64,000 nt of DNA from an uncultured Desulfobulbus sp. (GCF_963664075.1 NZ_OY760916.1:4374710-4438709), one strand, 5' to 3'. Shown: positions 37,689 through 48,000, counted from the stretch's first letter. Made by a program: numbers and translations. The notes: a model not told the origin generated them from the letters alone.

Positions 37689-37727
37689 AAAAAAAGGGAG
37701 GCAAACCAATTGGTTCGCCTCCCTTTT
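37689..37727 (-). terminator. Terminator of the cyd operon
   Basis: GCCTCCCTTTT and its complement (37692-37702 with 37717-37727) enclose a second palindrome AACCAATTGGTT, giving an almost uninterrupted stem. On the minus strand it runs into T7. It sits 25 nt after the stop of the small cyd-linked membrane gene and so marks the operon end. Confidence 0.85.
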
Positions 37728-37751
37728 GTTCTTGGTCGCTTTCAGGCGATT

Positions 37752-37853
37752 TTAATAGAGATCGAGTTTTTTCAGCACCGAGACCGAGACAAAAAAGGAA
37801 ACGGCGAGAACCGCTACCCAGGAAACACAGAGAACGATACTCATGATACTCAT
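37752..37853 (-). CDS. Putative cytochrome bd small subunit (CydX-like microprotein)
   Basis: A 33-residue open frame, ATG at 37853 to TAA at 37752. Translation begins MSIMSIVLCVSWVAVLAVSF and ends VLKKLDLY: one membrane helix with a short positive C-terminal end. GAGGTA lies 5-6 bases before the ATG. It follows cydB by 68 nt and lies before the operon terminator, the position of cydX-type subunits elsewhere. No sequence identity with E. coli CydX is evident, so assignment rests on size, topology and place. Confidence 0.65.
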   Translation of the reverse strand: MSIMSIVLCVSWVAVLAVSFFVSVSVLKKLDLY

Positions 37854-37880
37854 AGGGGCTACCTCATAAAAAAGCTTGGA

Positions 37881-37905
37881 CTCTGGAGAGGTAAGCTCTC
37901 CAGAG
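37881..37905. repeat. Perfect hairpin between cydB and the microprotein gene
   Basis: CTCTGGAGAG and CTCTCCAGAG flank GTAAG, a 10-bp stem with a 5-nt loop and no T-run. It may protect the cydAB message at its 3' end or tune readthrough into the microprotein gene. Confidence 0.5.
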
Positions 37906-37921
37906 CAATCAGCAGGATCAC

Positions 37922-39070
37922 TTAATACGCGGCCCGATCGCCGGTATCCTCAATTTTAATTTTGGTCCGATTCATTGCCCACCAGACGTAGGCAATGTAG
38001 GCCAGAACAAAAGGAATACCCAGGGCGACGTAGGTCATAACCTTCAGCGTGTAGGGGCTGGAGGAGGCATTGTAGATGGTCAGGCTGGACTGCAAATGCG
38101 TTTTGGACGGATAAAAGGCCGTGTTGTTGTATGCAGGCAGCAGCAGGACGCAAAGACCAATGAAAACAGTGCCCAGACCTCCAAGCCAGATACCTTTGGT
38201 TGTGGTTGTTTTTGCAGTCTTCCAGGCACTGTAGACAACCAGAGCCAGGCCAGCAAGCAGCAGAAGCAGCAGCCAGGGATTGGCCAGCAGGTTAAAGAAG
38301 TATTTAAAGCTGACCACTTCGATGACACCCTGCTCATTGATACCGTAACCGCGCATGAAGAGGAGTGAACCAACGATAATCAGGCAGAAGGGCAGAGAGC
38401 AAATCAGGTTCTGCAGACAGGCCTTGCGCAGGCGGGGCTCCATATCTGGAACCTCGCCCAGCTCGATACTGTTGATCAGGTACATGGCACCCAGGGTGCG
38501 GGCGTTAAAGACCAGAAACAGTCCCATGGCGATATTGAAAATCGAGGAGAGCGAGAGGCTGAGAGCAGCTTCCAGACCACGGAAAGGGTGGGTCCAGGTA
38601 ACGAAGTTGTTGCCATCGAGCTGGAAGTTGGAGCCGGTGAAAAAGGTTCCAACCGCAGCACCAATCAGCAGAATGCCCACCACACCGTTGATGAAAAGAA
38701 AGCCCTCATAGACGAGGCTCCCAAGAATATTCCAGGGTTTACGGCGATACTCATAGCTGACCGCCTGGATGATAAAAGTAAAGAGGATTGCGATCCACAC
38801 CCAATACGCGCCACCAAAGGAGGTGGAGTAAAATTTGGGAAAAGAGGCAAAGAGTGCTCCACCAAAAAGGACCAGGGTTGTAAATGTCAGCTCCCACTTG
38901 CGGCCCAGGGAGTTGATGATCAGATCTTTCTCAGTCTGGGTTTTGGCCACCTGCCAGAGCAGGCTCTGCCCACCCTGGACAAAGGTAAGAAAGAGAAACA
39001 GCGATCCGACCACGGAACAGAGCAGCCACCAGAGGTGTTGCAGGGTTGCATAATCCAGATTTTCAATCAT
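37922..39070 (-). CDS. cydB: Cytochrome bd quinol oxidase subunit II CydB
   Basis: 382 residues, about eight to nine membrane helices. Conserved helix segments include LWWLLCSVVGSLFLFLTFVQGGQ and WKTAKTTTTKG-like charged loops; the C-terminus ends with a helix and KIEDTGDRAAY. Partner of CydA in the inner membrane. Its first residues MIENLDYATLQ echo those of CydA (MIENLDLGMVN). Starts 1 nt after the cydA stop. Confidence 0.92.
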   Translation of the reverse strand: MIENLDYATLQHLWWLLCSVVGSLFLFLTFVQGGQSLLWQVAKTQTEKDLIINSLGRKWELTFTTLVLFGGALFASFPKFYSTSFGGAYWVWIAILFTFIIQAVSYEYRRKPWNILGSLVYEGFLFINGVVGILLIGAAVGTFFTGSNFQLDGNNFVTWTHPFRGLEAALSLSLSSIFNIAMGLFLVFNARTLGAMYLINSIELGEVPDMEPRLRKACLQNLICSLPFCLIIVGSLLFMRGYGINEQGVIEVVSFKYFFNLLANPWLLLLLLAGLALVVYSAWKTAKTTTTKGIWLGGLGTVFIGLCVLLLPAYNNTAFYPSKTHLQSSLTIYNASSSPYTLKVMTYVALGIPFVLAYIAYVWWAMNRTKIKIEDTGDRAAY

Positions 39071-39071
39071 C

Positions 39072-40610
39072 TTAGTTTTCCTCCGGTCCGATGTTGATCT
39101 GTTTTACCATGATGCTGATCTCGGCAATGAGCAGCAGGGTAAAGAGGATCAGGAACATATAAAAGGTGGTTTGGACGGTGCCGCTGGTCAGGTTGGTGCG
39201 GGCAACGGTGACGGGCAGCAGGTCCTGAATCGCCCAGGGCTGACGGCCAACCTCAGCAACAACCCAACCAGCCTGGGAGGCAATCATACCCAAGAGGTAG
39301 GTAATGGTACCAAAGCCAAGGAGCCATTTTTTCTCTTCCAGTTTCCCTTTCATGGTGAAGTAGAGATAGCCAATGAAAATGATGGGGAAGAGGGTTCCCA
39401 GGGCAACCATGATGTGAAAGGCGTTAAAGCTCAGGGCAACCGGAGGTACAGCCGCCTCTGGTTTGTTCAGGTAGCCATAGCCCAGGAATTCCTTGTTGTC
39501 GTTAAAGGTCGCCAGATGGCTCGCGGCGGCATCGGCGTCACCATCCTTTTTGGCCTGTTTGTAGGCATCCAGGCTGGCAATGGCATTTTTCCCTCGTTCC
39601 ATCTTCTGGGCAGCACCCAGGATACCCTGCTCAGAGTTGCCATAGACCAGATCCTTCATACCCGGCACATAAGAGCCAAAAGAACGGTTGGCCATGAGCG
39701 ACAGGGCTCCTGGTATTTTGACGTGAAACCCTTCAAAAGGCTCCTGGGTATCAAACACTTTCTTTTCAGGGTTGATTATACCAAAGGCAACCAGACCGGC
39801 ATTGGTTTCACCTTCATAGAGTCCCTCAAAGGCGGCGAGCTTCATCGGCTGCACCTGGGCGATTTCATAGGCAGACTCATCACCATTAAAAATGGTGAAA
39901 ACTGAGGCAATCAAACCGATAATTGCGGCTACGGCAATCGAGCGCTTGGCCATCATGATATGACGTTTGCGCAGCAGGTAATAGGACGAGATAGAGATAA
40001 TGAACAGGGCGGCCATCAGCATTGAGGAGCTGGTGGCGTGGACAAATTTATTGACTGCGTAGGGGGAAAAGGCCACCTCGGTGAAATTCTGCATTTCAAA
40101 GCGGGCCGTATCCGGGTTGAAGGCTTGACCAACCGGGTGTTGCATCCAGGCATTGGCGACCAGAATCCAGACGGCTGAGAGGTTCGATCCCACGGCCACC
40201 ATCCAGGTGGAAAAGAGGTGAAACCCTTTGGAAACGCGGTTCCATCCAAAAAACATGACCGCAAAGAAGGTGGCTTCTAGGAAGAAGGCAAAGATACCCT
40301 CAATGGCCAGAGGGGCGCCAAAGATATCGCCGACCATCCATGAGTAGTTGGACCAGTTGGTGCCAAACTCAAACTCCATGATGATGCCGGTAGCGACACC
40401 GATGGCAAAGTTGATGCCAAAGAGTTTCATCCAGAATTTTGTCAGCCGCTTCCACTCTTCACTGCCAGTTTTCACATAGATGGAATGATAAAAGGCTATG
40501 ATCCAGGTGATTCCCAGAGTCAGGGGCACAAAGATCCAGTGGTACATCGCGGTGAGGGCAAACTGGGCTCGAGCCCAGTTGACCATGCCGAGGTCCAGGT
40601 TTTCGATCAT
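39072..40610 (-). CDS. cydA: Cytochrome bd quinol oxidase subunit I CydA
   Basis: 512 residues. The haem-ligand region FALTAMYHWIFVPLTLG, the proton-path Glu-rich helix (IEGIFAFFLEATFFAVMFF) and the signature VVAEVGRQPWAIQDLLP are intact. Reduces oxygen to water at the inner membrane with quinol, with very high oxygen affinity; in anaerobes it serves mainly for oxygen removal. It overlaps the DUF4492 gene by 4 nt and leads directly into cydB. Confidence 0.96.
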   Translation of the reverse strand: MIENLDLGMVNWARAQFALTAMYHWIFVPLTLGITWIIAFYHSIYVKTGSEEWKRLTKFWMKLFGINFAIGVATGIIMEFEFGTNWSNYSWMVGDIFGAPLAIEGIFAFFLEATFFAVMFFGWNRVSKGFHLFSTWMVAVGSNLSAVWILVANAWMQHPVGQAFNPDTARFEMQNFTEVAFSPYAVNKFVHATSSSMLMAALFIISISSYYLLRKRHIMMAKRSIAVAAIIGLIASVFTIFNGDESAYEIAQVQPMKLAAFEGLYEGETNAGLVAFGIINPEKKVFDTQEPFEGFHVKIPGALSLMANRSFGSYVPGMKDLVYGNSEQGILGAAQKMERGKNAIASLDAYKQAKKDGDADAAASHLATFNDNKEFLGYGYLNKPEAAVPPVALSFNAFHIMVALGTLFPIIFIGYLYFTMKGKLEEKKWLLGFGTITYLLGMIASQAGWVVAEVGRQPWAIQDLLPVTVARTNLTSGTVQTTFYMFLILFTLLLIAEISIMVKQINIGPEEN

Positions 40611-40882
40611 AATTTCTCTCCTTTAACGGGGGGGGGTATATAACCATGGGCAGGCCGAGTCAGATTGTCGATGACGTGGTCTGCCCGTTGCGAATCAGTT
40701 GTAAACTCTGTTGCCAGGAAATTGGGGAAGAAAAAAAGTTTCAAGACGGCAAACATTATAAAGAGTTTAAGGCCAATAATTTTCCAAAGTGTGCGGCCCA
40801 CGGTCATCTGGCGAAATCCATCCCGGTAAAAATGGAACACACGAAGCAGCAGGCCTGGGGCTGTTAGTGGATTTGCGCTCAT
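40607..40882 (-). CDS. DUF4492 protein of the cyd operon
   Basis: 91 residues. The core FYRDGFRQMTVGRTLWKIIG and the following membrane helix LKLFIMFAVLKLFFFPNFLA match DUF4492, a small protein found before cydA in Bacteroidetes and Campylobacterota. It probably helps bd oxidase assembly or acts as an accessory subunit. It overlaps the rrf2 gene upstream and cydA downstream by 4 nt each, so all three are translationally coupled. Confidence 0.85.
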   Translation of the reverse strand: MSANPLTAPGLLLRVFHFYRDGFRQMTVGRTLWKIIGLKLFIMFAVLKLFFFPNFLATEFTTDSQRADHVIDNLTRPAHGYIPPPVKGEKL

Positions 40883-41361
40883 TGCAGGTCACCTCGGGCG
40901 GAAGTGTTGGTTTCAAGCGATTCGGATTCGAGCATGGATTTGGGGAAGGGCAGGCAGGAACTGTCTAGGATCAGTTGGTCAAAGGTGACTCGCCGCAGCG
41001 TGTCACGCAACTGATCACGGGCATCCAGCCAAACCCGGTGCACGGCGCAGTGGTAGCTTACCTTACATCCGGCAGGGCGGGCAATGCAGTCGTTTAAGTA
41101 TATCTCGCCGATCATGGTCTCCACCACATCCAAGAGGGTGATGGCGGCAGGCAGTTTACTCAAAAGAAAGCCACCTTTGGCCCCCTGGCGGATTTCGATC
41201 AGCCCGGCCTTGGCCAGGTCCTGAGCAATTTTTGCCAGAAAATGAATGGGGATATCGGCCTGGGCAGCAATCTCCTGACGGCTGGTCAGGACACCCCGAC
41301 CACGGCGACTGAGATAAATGATACAACGTATGGCGTATTCGGCAGCTCGAGTTAATCGCAT
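40879..41361 (-). CDS. Rrf2-family regulator, likely Fe-S sensor of the cyd operon
   Basis: 160 residues. A winged helix (YAIRCIIYLSRR, then SRQEIAAQADIPIHFLAKI) is followed by the dimer helix and three cysteines, Cys92, Cys99 and Cys105, spaced as in the cluster-binding loops of NsrR and IscR. A [2Fe-2S] or [4Fe-4S] cluster reacting to NO or oxygen is likely. As first gene of rrf2-DUF4492-cydA-cydB it probably controls its own operon. Confidence 0.85.
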   Translation of the reverse strand: MRLTRAAEYAIRCIIYLSRRGRGVLTSRQEIAAQADIPIHFLAKIAQDLAKAGLIEIRQGAKGGFLLSKLPAAITLLDVVETMIGEIYLNDCIARPAGCKVSYHCAVHRVWLDARDQLRDTLRRVTFDQLILDSSCLPFPKSMLESESLETNTSARGDLQ

Positions 41362-41400
41362 AAAACGGTAGTAAAAGGATAAATAAGATTAATATGGTCT

Positions 41401-41429
41401 CATATATTTTAATTGAGAACGGCTGTCAA
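41401..41429 (-). promoter_or_regulatory. Sigma-70-type promoter of the rrf2-cyd operon
   Basis: On the minus strand a consensus TTGACA (41424-41429) is followed after 17 bp by TATATG (41401-41406). The spacer and the following AT-rich stretch hold CTCA..TGAG symmetry overlapping the -10, a suitable site for the Rrf2 protein. The start codon is ~40 nt farther on. Confidence 0.6.
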
Positions 41430-41533
41430 TACTAAAAGTGGAAAATTATCAGGGAAAAAGGGTTAAAATCTAGAAGGTTAAGAAAGTACGGAAAAACAGG
41501 CCCCTTCAATGGGGCGCTCGAAAAAGAGCGCTT

Positions 41534-44500
41534 TCAGGCAGACTGAGAGCGCCCCTGTTTTTGGAGAATACGGTCGCGCTGCATCCCCATTTCCAGCATT
41601 TCAAGGAGATAGGTATCGCTGCGATCCAGGTAAAATGAGAGTGCGGGAGCAAATTTTCGGCCGACCAGGCCATCAACAAAGACCTGGGAAATTTCCCGGT
41701 CGCGTTTCAGGATCAGTTGAGAGCGGTAAAAAATAAGCCATTCTTCGGTGGACATGGTCAGGACAATGCGCTGTAAGGCCTTGCGGGCACGTGGTTTGTA
41801 CATCCAGATGTACATCAGGTCCAATGCATTGATGATAAAGACTTTTTTGAGATCCTGGGCCTCCTCGCTCATGGCCTTGATCAGTGATTTAGGGGATTGC
41901 AGAAGATCAAGGACGTCTTCTTCGGGAAAAAGCATATCCAAGCGGGCAAAAACTGAGAAAAGTTGTGATATTTTAGCCTGGTAATCGGCCATACGCATGC
42001 GAATGTTACTTTGGCGATCCGCCAATCCTTCAATCACTGCGGCAACGCAGTCTGAGGCGAGCTTGGAAATAATCGCCGCCCATTTCTGTAACCCGGCTTC
42101 AACCCCAGGGACCATGGCCATATGCAGCATGACGCTCAGAGCCTCGTTGAAGACAAGAGCCAGGGGGATGGAAAGAATGGAGCGAAAGAAGTTGCCAATG
42201 GCCGCACTGCGGGGGAGGCCCCGCAGAATATTGTGGGTGGAGATATAGATGCCATTGGCCAGTGCCATCACCGAGTAGAGCAGAATGGGGCTGGTTGAGG
42301 TGGTGATTCCCAGTTGATTCTGTAAAAACAGGGTCTTGACCAGATAATCGAGAAGGGGGACAGAAAAACCGGTGAAAAAGAGAGAGTCGGCAATCCGACT
42401 CCAGCTCACCAGGGAATTCCAGGGAAGCAGCGGCGAACGTTTCAACCCTCCGCCCCCAAGGATGGACTGAATGATGTTTCTGCCGCCTGTGATGCCAAAC
42501 CAGATAAAGGCACCGCAGTAGGCCAGCACCCACCAGTCCTTGGTCAGGGCAAAGGTGAGGAAGGCTGGAATGAATCCCCCAAGTACCTTGAGTGTATTTT
42601 GGAGATGGGTGTTGAGGTAACGAAAGGGTTTTTCAATGGTTTCTTGGTGTTGTTGTTCCTGGGGATGAATATTGACCTCCGGAAGGCGACGAATGCCTCC
42701 CAAGGGAACAACATTGCCCTCGGTTCCTGGATGGATTTCAAAGCGATCCAAAGACCAGTCCTGTGAGTAGATGACATTGCGTTGATTCCAGCCGGGAATT
42801 TGAGCAAGAATCCGCTGTTTCCAGGTAGCGGTGACCGGCTTGCAGACACGTTGGTGCAGATGTTTGAGCATGCGTGCTGTCACCGGAATCAGGCTGTGAT
42901 GACCGGCTCGGTGGTCTCTGAGCACCTGGGTAATGGCCCGTTCCGGCAAGGTGTCCAGGCAGACCAGGCCCATACCGTACTGGAGTTGTGACTGCCCGGT
43001 TGAGCCTGTACCGATGCGGGAGCCCAGGTAGCGTTTGTTGTAAAAGTTGTGAAAGGATTCCAGGTCAAAAAGAATATCCAACAACGCCATCTTTCGTTGA
43101 TTGGCCGCTTCCCGATCGCTTAGGCACCGCTGTTGTTCCTCAGCGTTTGCCCCTCTCTGCTGGATCTGTTCGCAGCGCTTTTCTGCCAGGACTCGGGTCT
43201 GCTCAAAATCCCAGATGATGGTCCGAATAATCCGTTTGAGTGCGATCACATTATCTTCATTGAGCGCTTTCTGTAGGGCGTTGATCAACTCATAGTTGCG
43301 ATCGGGGCTGGTGATATCAACCGCTTCCCCGGCAAAACCACTCCCTTTGGAGGAGGCCAGTGCGGTCATCCCGTGAGAGGCGTCTTTTAAATTGAACGCT
43401 TCGATGTGGGTGATACGACCTCGGCAGAGGTAGAGCAGCTCCAGGGTATCCTGAATGGTGAGGTTACTTAAATTGAGGGTAAAGCGAGAAGTGGAGAGCA
43501 TGGTTCCCAACCTGGCCAGCAAGGCCTGGGGAGAGAGCGTCAGCAGTGCGGGCATCCCCTCTTCCTGGGGGACGAAGGGGTTATGCAGTGAGGGGTTTTC
43601 AACCGGCTGGAGAAACCGTCCGATGAGTGTTTCCAGGCTCAGCGAATGCATCTTTTTGGCGCAGGTTGTAAGAAGATCCTGGCGGGTCTGGCTGTCTTGG
43701 GGATGCTCCTCATAAATTAGGGCGACGCGGGTATCAAGGAGTTGGTGGTAGTACTGTTGTATGAATTTTGCCAGATGCAGCAGGGAAGGCTGGCCGCTTC
43801 CCACAAACTGGATGAATTCTTCCCGCCTGAAAGGCGCACTCTCCACCCCCAGATCTTGGTCGAGCACGAGACGGTGTCGATTGTTAAAGGCCTCGAGAAC
43901 GTCTGTAACATACTGTTGCTGATACTCAGAGACCGCACGTCCCTCCGCCATGAGCTGGGCTATACTTTCCTGCCCAAGAAACTGAAGCAGATTGTCTTTG
44001 TCAAAAAATCCCTCAAGTTCCCAGATAATACGGACAAATTTGTCTCGAAAACCGGCGGAGAGTTCGATGCCGATACGCACATGGATATCTAAGATAGCCC
44101 CAGCCTCGAGGAGTTCTTCCACCACTTCGGGCTCGACATGGTTGTAGTAGACCACCGTGATCTGGCGGATACCTTTGATCCAGGCATCCATCAAGAGGTG
44201 GGTCGGAGATTTGCGGCCTTTGGTGTTGGCATCGTGCACATGGTCATCAAAAGCAAACTGATTCCAGGCCTCAGGCATTTCCAGCAAGTGGTATTTGGCT
44301 AGCTGTTCCCGAACCAGGCGCGGTTTTCCGGTATAGGCCATGCGAAAATCATGGGCCAGTTTGAGCTGCTTGAGCTCATTGCCTTGGCTGCGCACCAGCT
44401 CCTTCATGATCTGCATCAAAACCCGGGCGGTGTTTTTGTGATAAAAAGTGGTTGCAGAACTGAAGACTTCGTCCCGGAGACTACGAAGGGCTATGATGCG

Positions 44501-44728
44501 GTCACCCGCCTTACCGGCTTCCAGGGAGCCGAGCAGGCTGACAATGGCGTAGGCTATGCGTAAACCAGCCGGGGCCGCCATCTCTTTAATGCCATGGGGG
44601 TGGAGCGCGGTGGCCATGAGAGAACTCAGCGAACGGGGACGGGTGTTTCTTTTAAGGACATCGTTGACGATATTGAGCAGCTTGTGGTCGTTGCTGTCAA
44701 AAAATAGTCGCGATGTTTTTTTACGCAT
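41534..44728 (-). CDS. 1064-residue membrane protein with PHP-like N-terminal half
   Basis: Not a family I can name. Residues ~160-225 resemble a PHP-type metal-hydrolase start: DDHVHDANTKG (His163, His165), ITVVYYNHVEP where PHP proteins have TDHN, and VRIGIELSAGF like the GIE-S strand. The middle (~230-690) is helical. Residues ~715-905 hold several membrane helices (LGGFIPAFLTFALTKDWWVL, LLYSVMALANGIYIS). The C-terminal ~150 residues are basic and helical. All motifs lie in one intact frame. Monocistronic, divergent from the hybrid kinase. Enzymatic activity is speculation. Confidence 0.7.
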   Translation of the reverse strand: MRKKTSRLFFDSNDHKLLNIVNDVLKRNTRPRSLSSLMATALHPHGIKEMAAPAGLRIAYAIVSLLGSLEAGKAGDRIIALRSLRDEVFSSATTFYHKNTARVLMQIMKELVRSQGNELKQLKLAHDFRMAYTGKPRLVREQLAKYHLLEMPEAWNQFAFDDHVHDANTKGRKSPTHLLMDAWIKGIRQITVVYYNHVEPEVVEELLEAGAILDIHVRIGIELSAGFRDKFVRIIWELEGFFDKDNLLQFLGQESIAQLMAEGRAVSEYQQQYVTDVLEAFNNRHRLVLDQDLGVESAPFRREEFIQFVGSGQPSLLHLAKFIQQYYHQLLDTRVALIYEEHPQDSQTRQDLLTTCAKKMHSLSLETLIGRFLQPVENPSLHNPFVPQEEGMPALLTLSPQALLARLGTMLSTSRFTLNLSNLTIQDTLELLYLCRGRITHIEAFNLKDASHGMTALASSKGSGFAGEAVDITSPDRNYELINALQKALNEDNVIALKRIIRTIIWDFEQTRVLAEKRCEQIQQRGANAEEQQRCLSDREAANQRKMALLDILFDLESFHNFYNKRYLGSRIGTGSTGQSQLQYGMGLVCLDTLPERAITQVLRDHRAGHHSLIPVTARMLKHLHQRVCKPVTATWKQRILAQIPGWNQRNVIYSQDWSLDRFEIHPGTEGNVVPLGGIRRLPEVNIHPQEQQHQETIEKPFRYLNTHLQNTLKVLGGFIPAFLTFALTKDWWVLAYCGAFIWFGITGGRNIIQSILGGGGLKRSPLLPWNSLVSWSRIADSLFFTGFSVPLLDYLVKTLFLQNQLGITTSTSPILLYSVMALANGIYISTHNILRGLPRSAAIGNFFRSILSIPLALVFNEALSVMLHMAMVPGVEAGLQKWAAIISKLASDCVAAVIEGLADRQSNIRMRMADYQAKISQLFSVFARLDMLFPEEDVLDLLQSPKSLIKAMSEEAQDLKKVFIINALDLMYIWMYKPRARKALQRIVLTMSTEEWLIFYRSQLILKRDREISQVFVDGLVGRKFAPALSFYLDRSDTYLLEMLEMGMQRDRILQKQGRSQSA

Positions 44729-45021
44729 GCCCTGGCTCCAGACAACGGGTTAAAAAAAGAAACAGGCCTCTTGAGCTTACCGTGAAGATGATGAGGGCCT
44801 GATTGAGGATATGGTTAAATAATCTATTATACTCGTTCACATAAAGAGGAAAAGATGCAGGCCGGTCAAGGAAGCCCCTCCCCGGACATTTTACTTTGGG
44901 TTAGGTAATCGTTCTCACCTGTACCGATCCATTCTTCCTTGAATATTGTTATGTTTTTTCAGTAGAGTATATAGATAAGGCGTTCGTTTGTCAGTCTGGA
45001 TTACCCACCCAGAGGATATTC

Positions 45022-48000
45022 TTGTCCGAATCATCCACGGAGCAAAAATTTATGCCAGCATTCCACCGGACATGGTTGTTTGTGTATTTTGTCCTTCTTG
45101 CCGTTGTCTTTGCCGGAGGCAGCTGGTTTCTGCGGCATGAAGAAGAGCAGATCCGTCGTCAGGTGACTGATCAGCTTGAAAGTATTGCTCAACTCAAAAT
45201 TCATCAGATTGAACAGTGGCGCAATGAGCGTTTGGGGGATGCCCAGGTGCTTGTTGATGCGCCTTTTGCCTCAAATCTTCTTGCAGGGTGGCTGCAGAAG
45301 CCAACAGCGGAAATGACGACAGCCATACTGAGCTGGTTTCAATCCCTGCAGAAGAATTATCAGTATTCTGATGTACTCCTGCTTGACGCTAAGGGAGCAG
45401 TTCGGCTGAGTTTGTCCGAGCATGCCATGGTGCATGAGGACATTCAAAAACAGATCTCCACCGCTGTCCATCGTAAAAAGCCCCTGATCTCTGATCTGCA
45501 CAAGCCCCCGCTTCTCCCTCCCCATCAGGATGTGATCAGCCCTTTGTTCAGGCGGGTGCATGGCGCGGATGTTCATATTGGCACCATTTTATTGCGAATC
45601 AATGCATCCACCTTTCTCTACCCCATGCTGCAGAGCTGGCCGGTTGAAAGCAGAAGCGCGGAAACCCTGTTGGTCCAGCGTGTCGGCAAAGAATTGGTAT
45701 TCCTCAATGAATTACGGCATCAACGAGACAGTGCCCTGACCCTGCGTTTGCCACTGGCTCAACAAGATCTTCCGGCGGCGAAGGTGATTCAAGGCCAGCG
45801 TGGTGTCGTCAGCGGTCTTGATTACCGTCAGATTCCCGTTTTGGCCGTGGGGTATTCTGTGCAAGGGACCAACTGGTTTATGATTTCCAAGGTTGATACC
45901 CAAGAGGCGCTGGCGCAATGGCGAGTGCATGCCGTCTATATAGTGGTGCTCATGAGTGGTGCCGTTATCGCTTTGACTGCCGTTTGGGCAATGATGTGGA
46001 TGCGCGCACGGAAGGAACAGTACAAACATGCTCTGGAGTTGGAATATGAACAGCGGCAGATGGAGGCACGATATCGGACTATATTGCTCAGTGTTGGGGA
46101 TGGCGTTATTGTCTGTAACAGTCAGGGGCGAGTTGAACTGATAAACCCAGTGGCCGAGTTGCTGACAGGTTGGTCAAGCAAAGAGGCCATGGACAGGACG
46201 GTGGATGATGTCTTTCATCTCGTGCATAGCAAGACAGGTGAGCCCCGTGAAAGTGCAGTCCATGAAGTCTTGCGCACAGGAAAGGTGGTGGGATTTGCCA
46301 ACCACCTTTGCCTGCTCACGGCCAGTGGAGAGGAATATCCCATCGCTGAATCTGCGGCTCCAATCAGTGATGAACAGGGCCAGATGACTGGGGCTGTTCT
46401 TGTTTTTCGAGATCAGACTGAAGAGCGAAAAGCCGAAGCACGTATCCTGCGCACCACCAATTTGTTGGAGCGAGCAGAGAGCATGGCAAATATGGGGTGC
46501 TGGGAGTTCGATTTCGCAAGCAAAGTCGTCTGGGCATCTCCCTCGGCTCGTCACATTTATGGGGTGAGTAACGAACGCTGGACCATTGAGGAGATCCAGG
46601 GCATACCTCTTTCCCAGCATCGATCGATGTTGAATCGAGCTCTCAAAGAACTGATCCAGGAGAATATTCCCTATGATGTCGAATTCCAGATTCGTCGGCC
46701 AACAGATGGTGCCTTGGTGGAGATCCGTTCCCAGGCGGAATATAACCCGGATGCCAATAAAGTTTTTGGTATTATTCAAGATATTACAGAGCGCAAACAA
46801 GCGGAGGCTGAAATACGCGAAAGTGAGTCGCGCTATCGCAGTCTCTTTCAAAACAATCATGCCGTTATGCTGCTCGTGGATCCCAAAAGTGGCCAAGTGG
46901 TGGATGCCAACCCCGCAGCGATAGCCTTTTACGGCTGGAGTCGGGAGCAATTGCTGCAGATGAATATCGCCGAAATAAATGCCCTGACACCCGATGAAGT
47001 GCAATCGGCCATGCAAGAGGCTAAAGACAAGCAGAAAAACATCTTTTTCTTTCGCCATTACAAGGCAGATGGATCCAGCTGCGATGTGGAGGTTATATCC
47101 GGGCCGATTCGCATCTCCGGTCAGGAGCGCCTCTATTCCATTGTCCAGGATGTCAGCGATCGCAGAAAAGCGCAGGAACAGAAGGAGCGTCTTCAGGAGC
47201 AGCTGCTGCAGGCGCAGAAGCTTGAATCTGTCGGACGTCTTGCCGGGGGCGTCGCCCATGATCTCAATAATCTGCTCAGCCCCATCCTCGGGTACAGTGA
47301 GGTCCTTCAAACGGAGCTGGAGGCGGGAAGTCCCCATCACGGATATATCGAGACAGTCTATCAGGCCGCACTGCGGGCTCGCGATTTGGTTCGGCAGCTG
47401 CTCGCTTTTGGCCGCAAGCAGGCCCTCTTTATGGAGCATGTGGATCTGAATCAGACTATTCAGCACTTTGTGCCTCTCTTGCGGCGAACCATTCGTGAAG
47501 ACATTCTTATCGAACCGGCGTTGACAGCTCGACGGCCAACAGTACATATGGATGTCGGACAAATTGAGCAGGTGCTCATGAACTTGGTGGTCAATGCCCA
47601 GGATGCGATGCCAGATGGGGGCACTATCTGGTTGGAAACAGAGTCAGTTGAGCTTGATCAGGACTATGCGGACAGTCACACTGATGTCTGCCCCGGTCCC
47701 TATGTCCAGCTCACGGTGAGCGATACCGGATGTGGCATGCGTAAGGAGGTTCTGTCTCAGATCTTTCAGCCCTTTTTTACCACCAAGGAAGATGGACAGG
47801 GGACCGGGCTTGGCCTGGCAACCTCCTACGGTATCATTAAACAGCATGGTGGACATATCTGGGTCTACAGCGAGCCAGGTGAGGGGACCACCTTTAAAAT
47901 TTACTTACCGATAGTCAGCGAAGAAATAGAAAAAGCAGACTCCTCTGAGGTGGAGGTCTGTGAAGCCGGGAAAAGCGGCCGGCTTATGGTGGTGGAGGAT

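Noticed and set aside
37881-37905. Glycine riboswitch fragment (CTCTGGAGAG)
   Set aside because: It is only a simple palindrome after cydB, without the rest of the aptamer.
46174-47562. 462-codon open frame antisense to the hybrid kinase
   Set aside because: The opposite strand encodes PAS, HisKA and ATPase motifs without a break; the antisense frame has no recognisable pattern.
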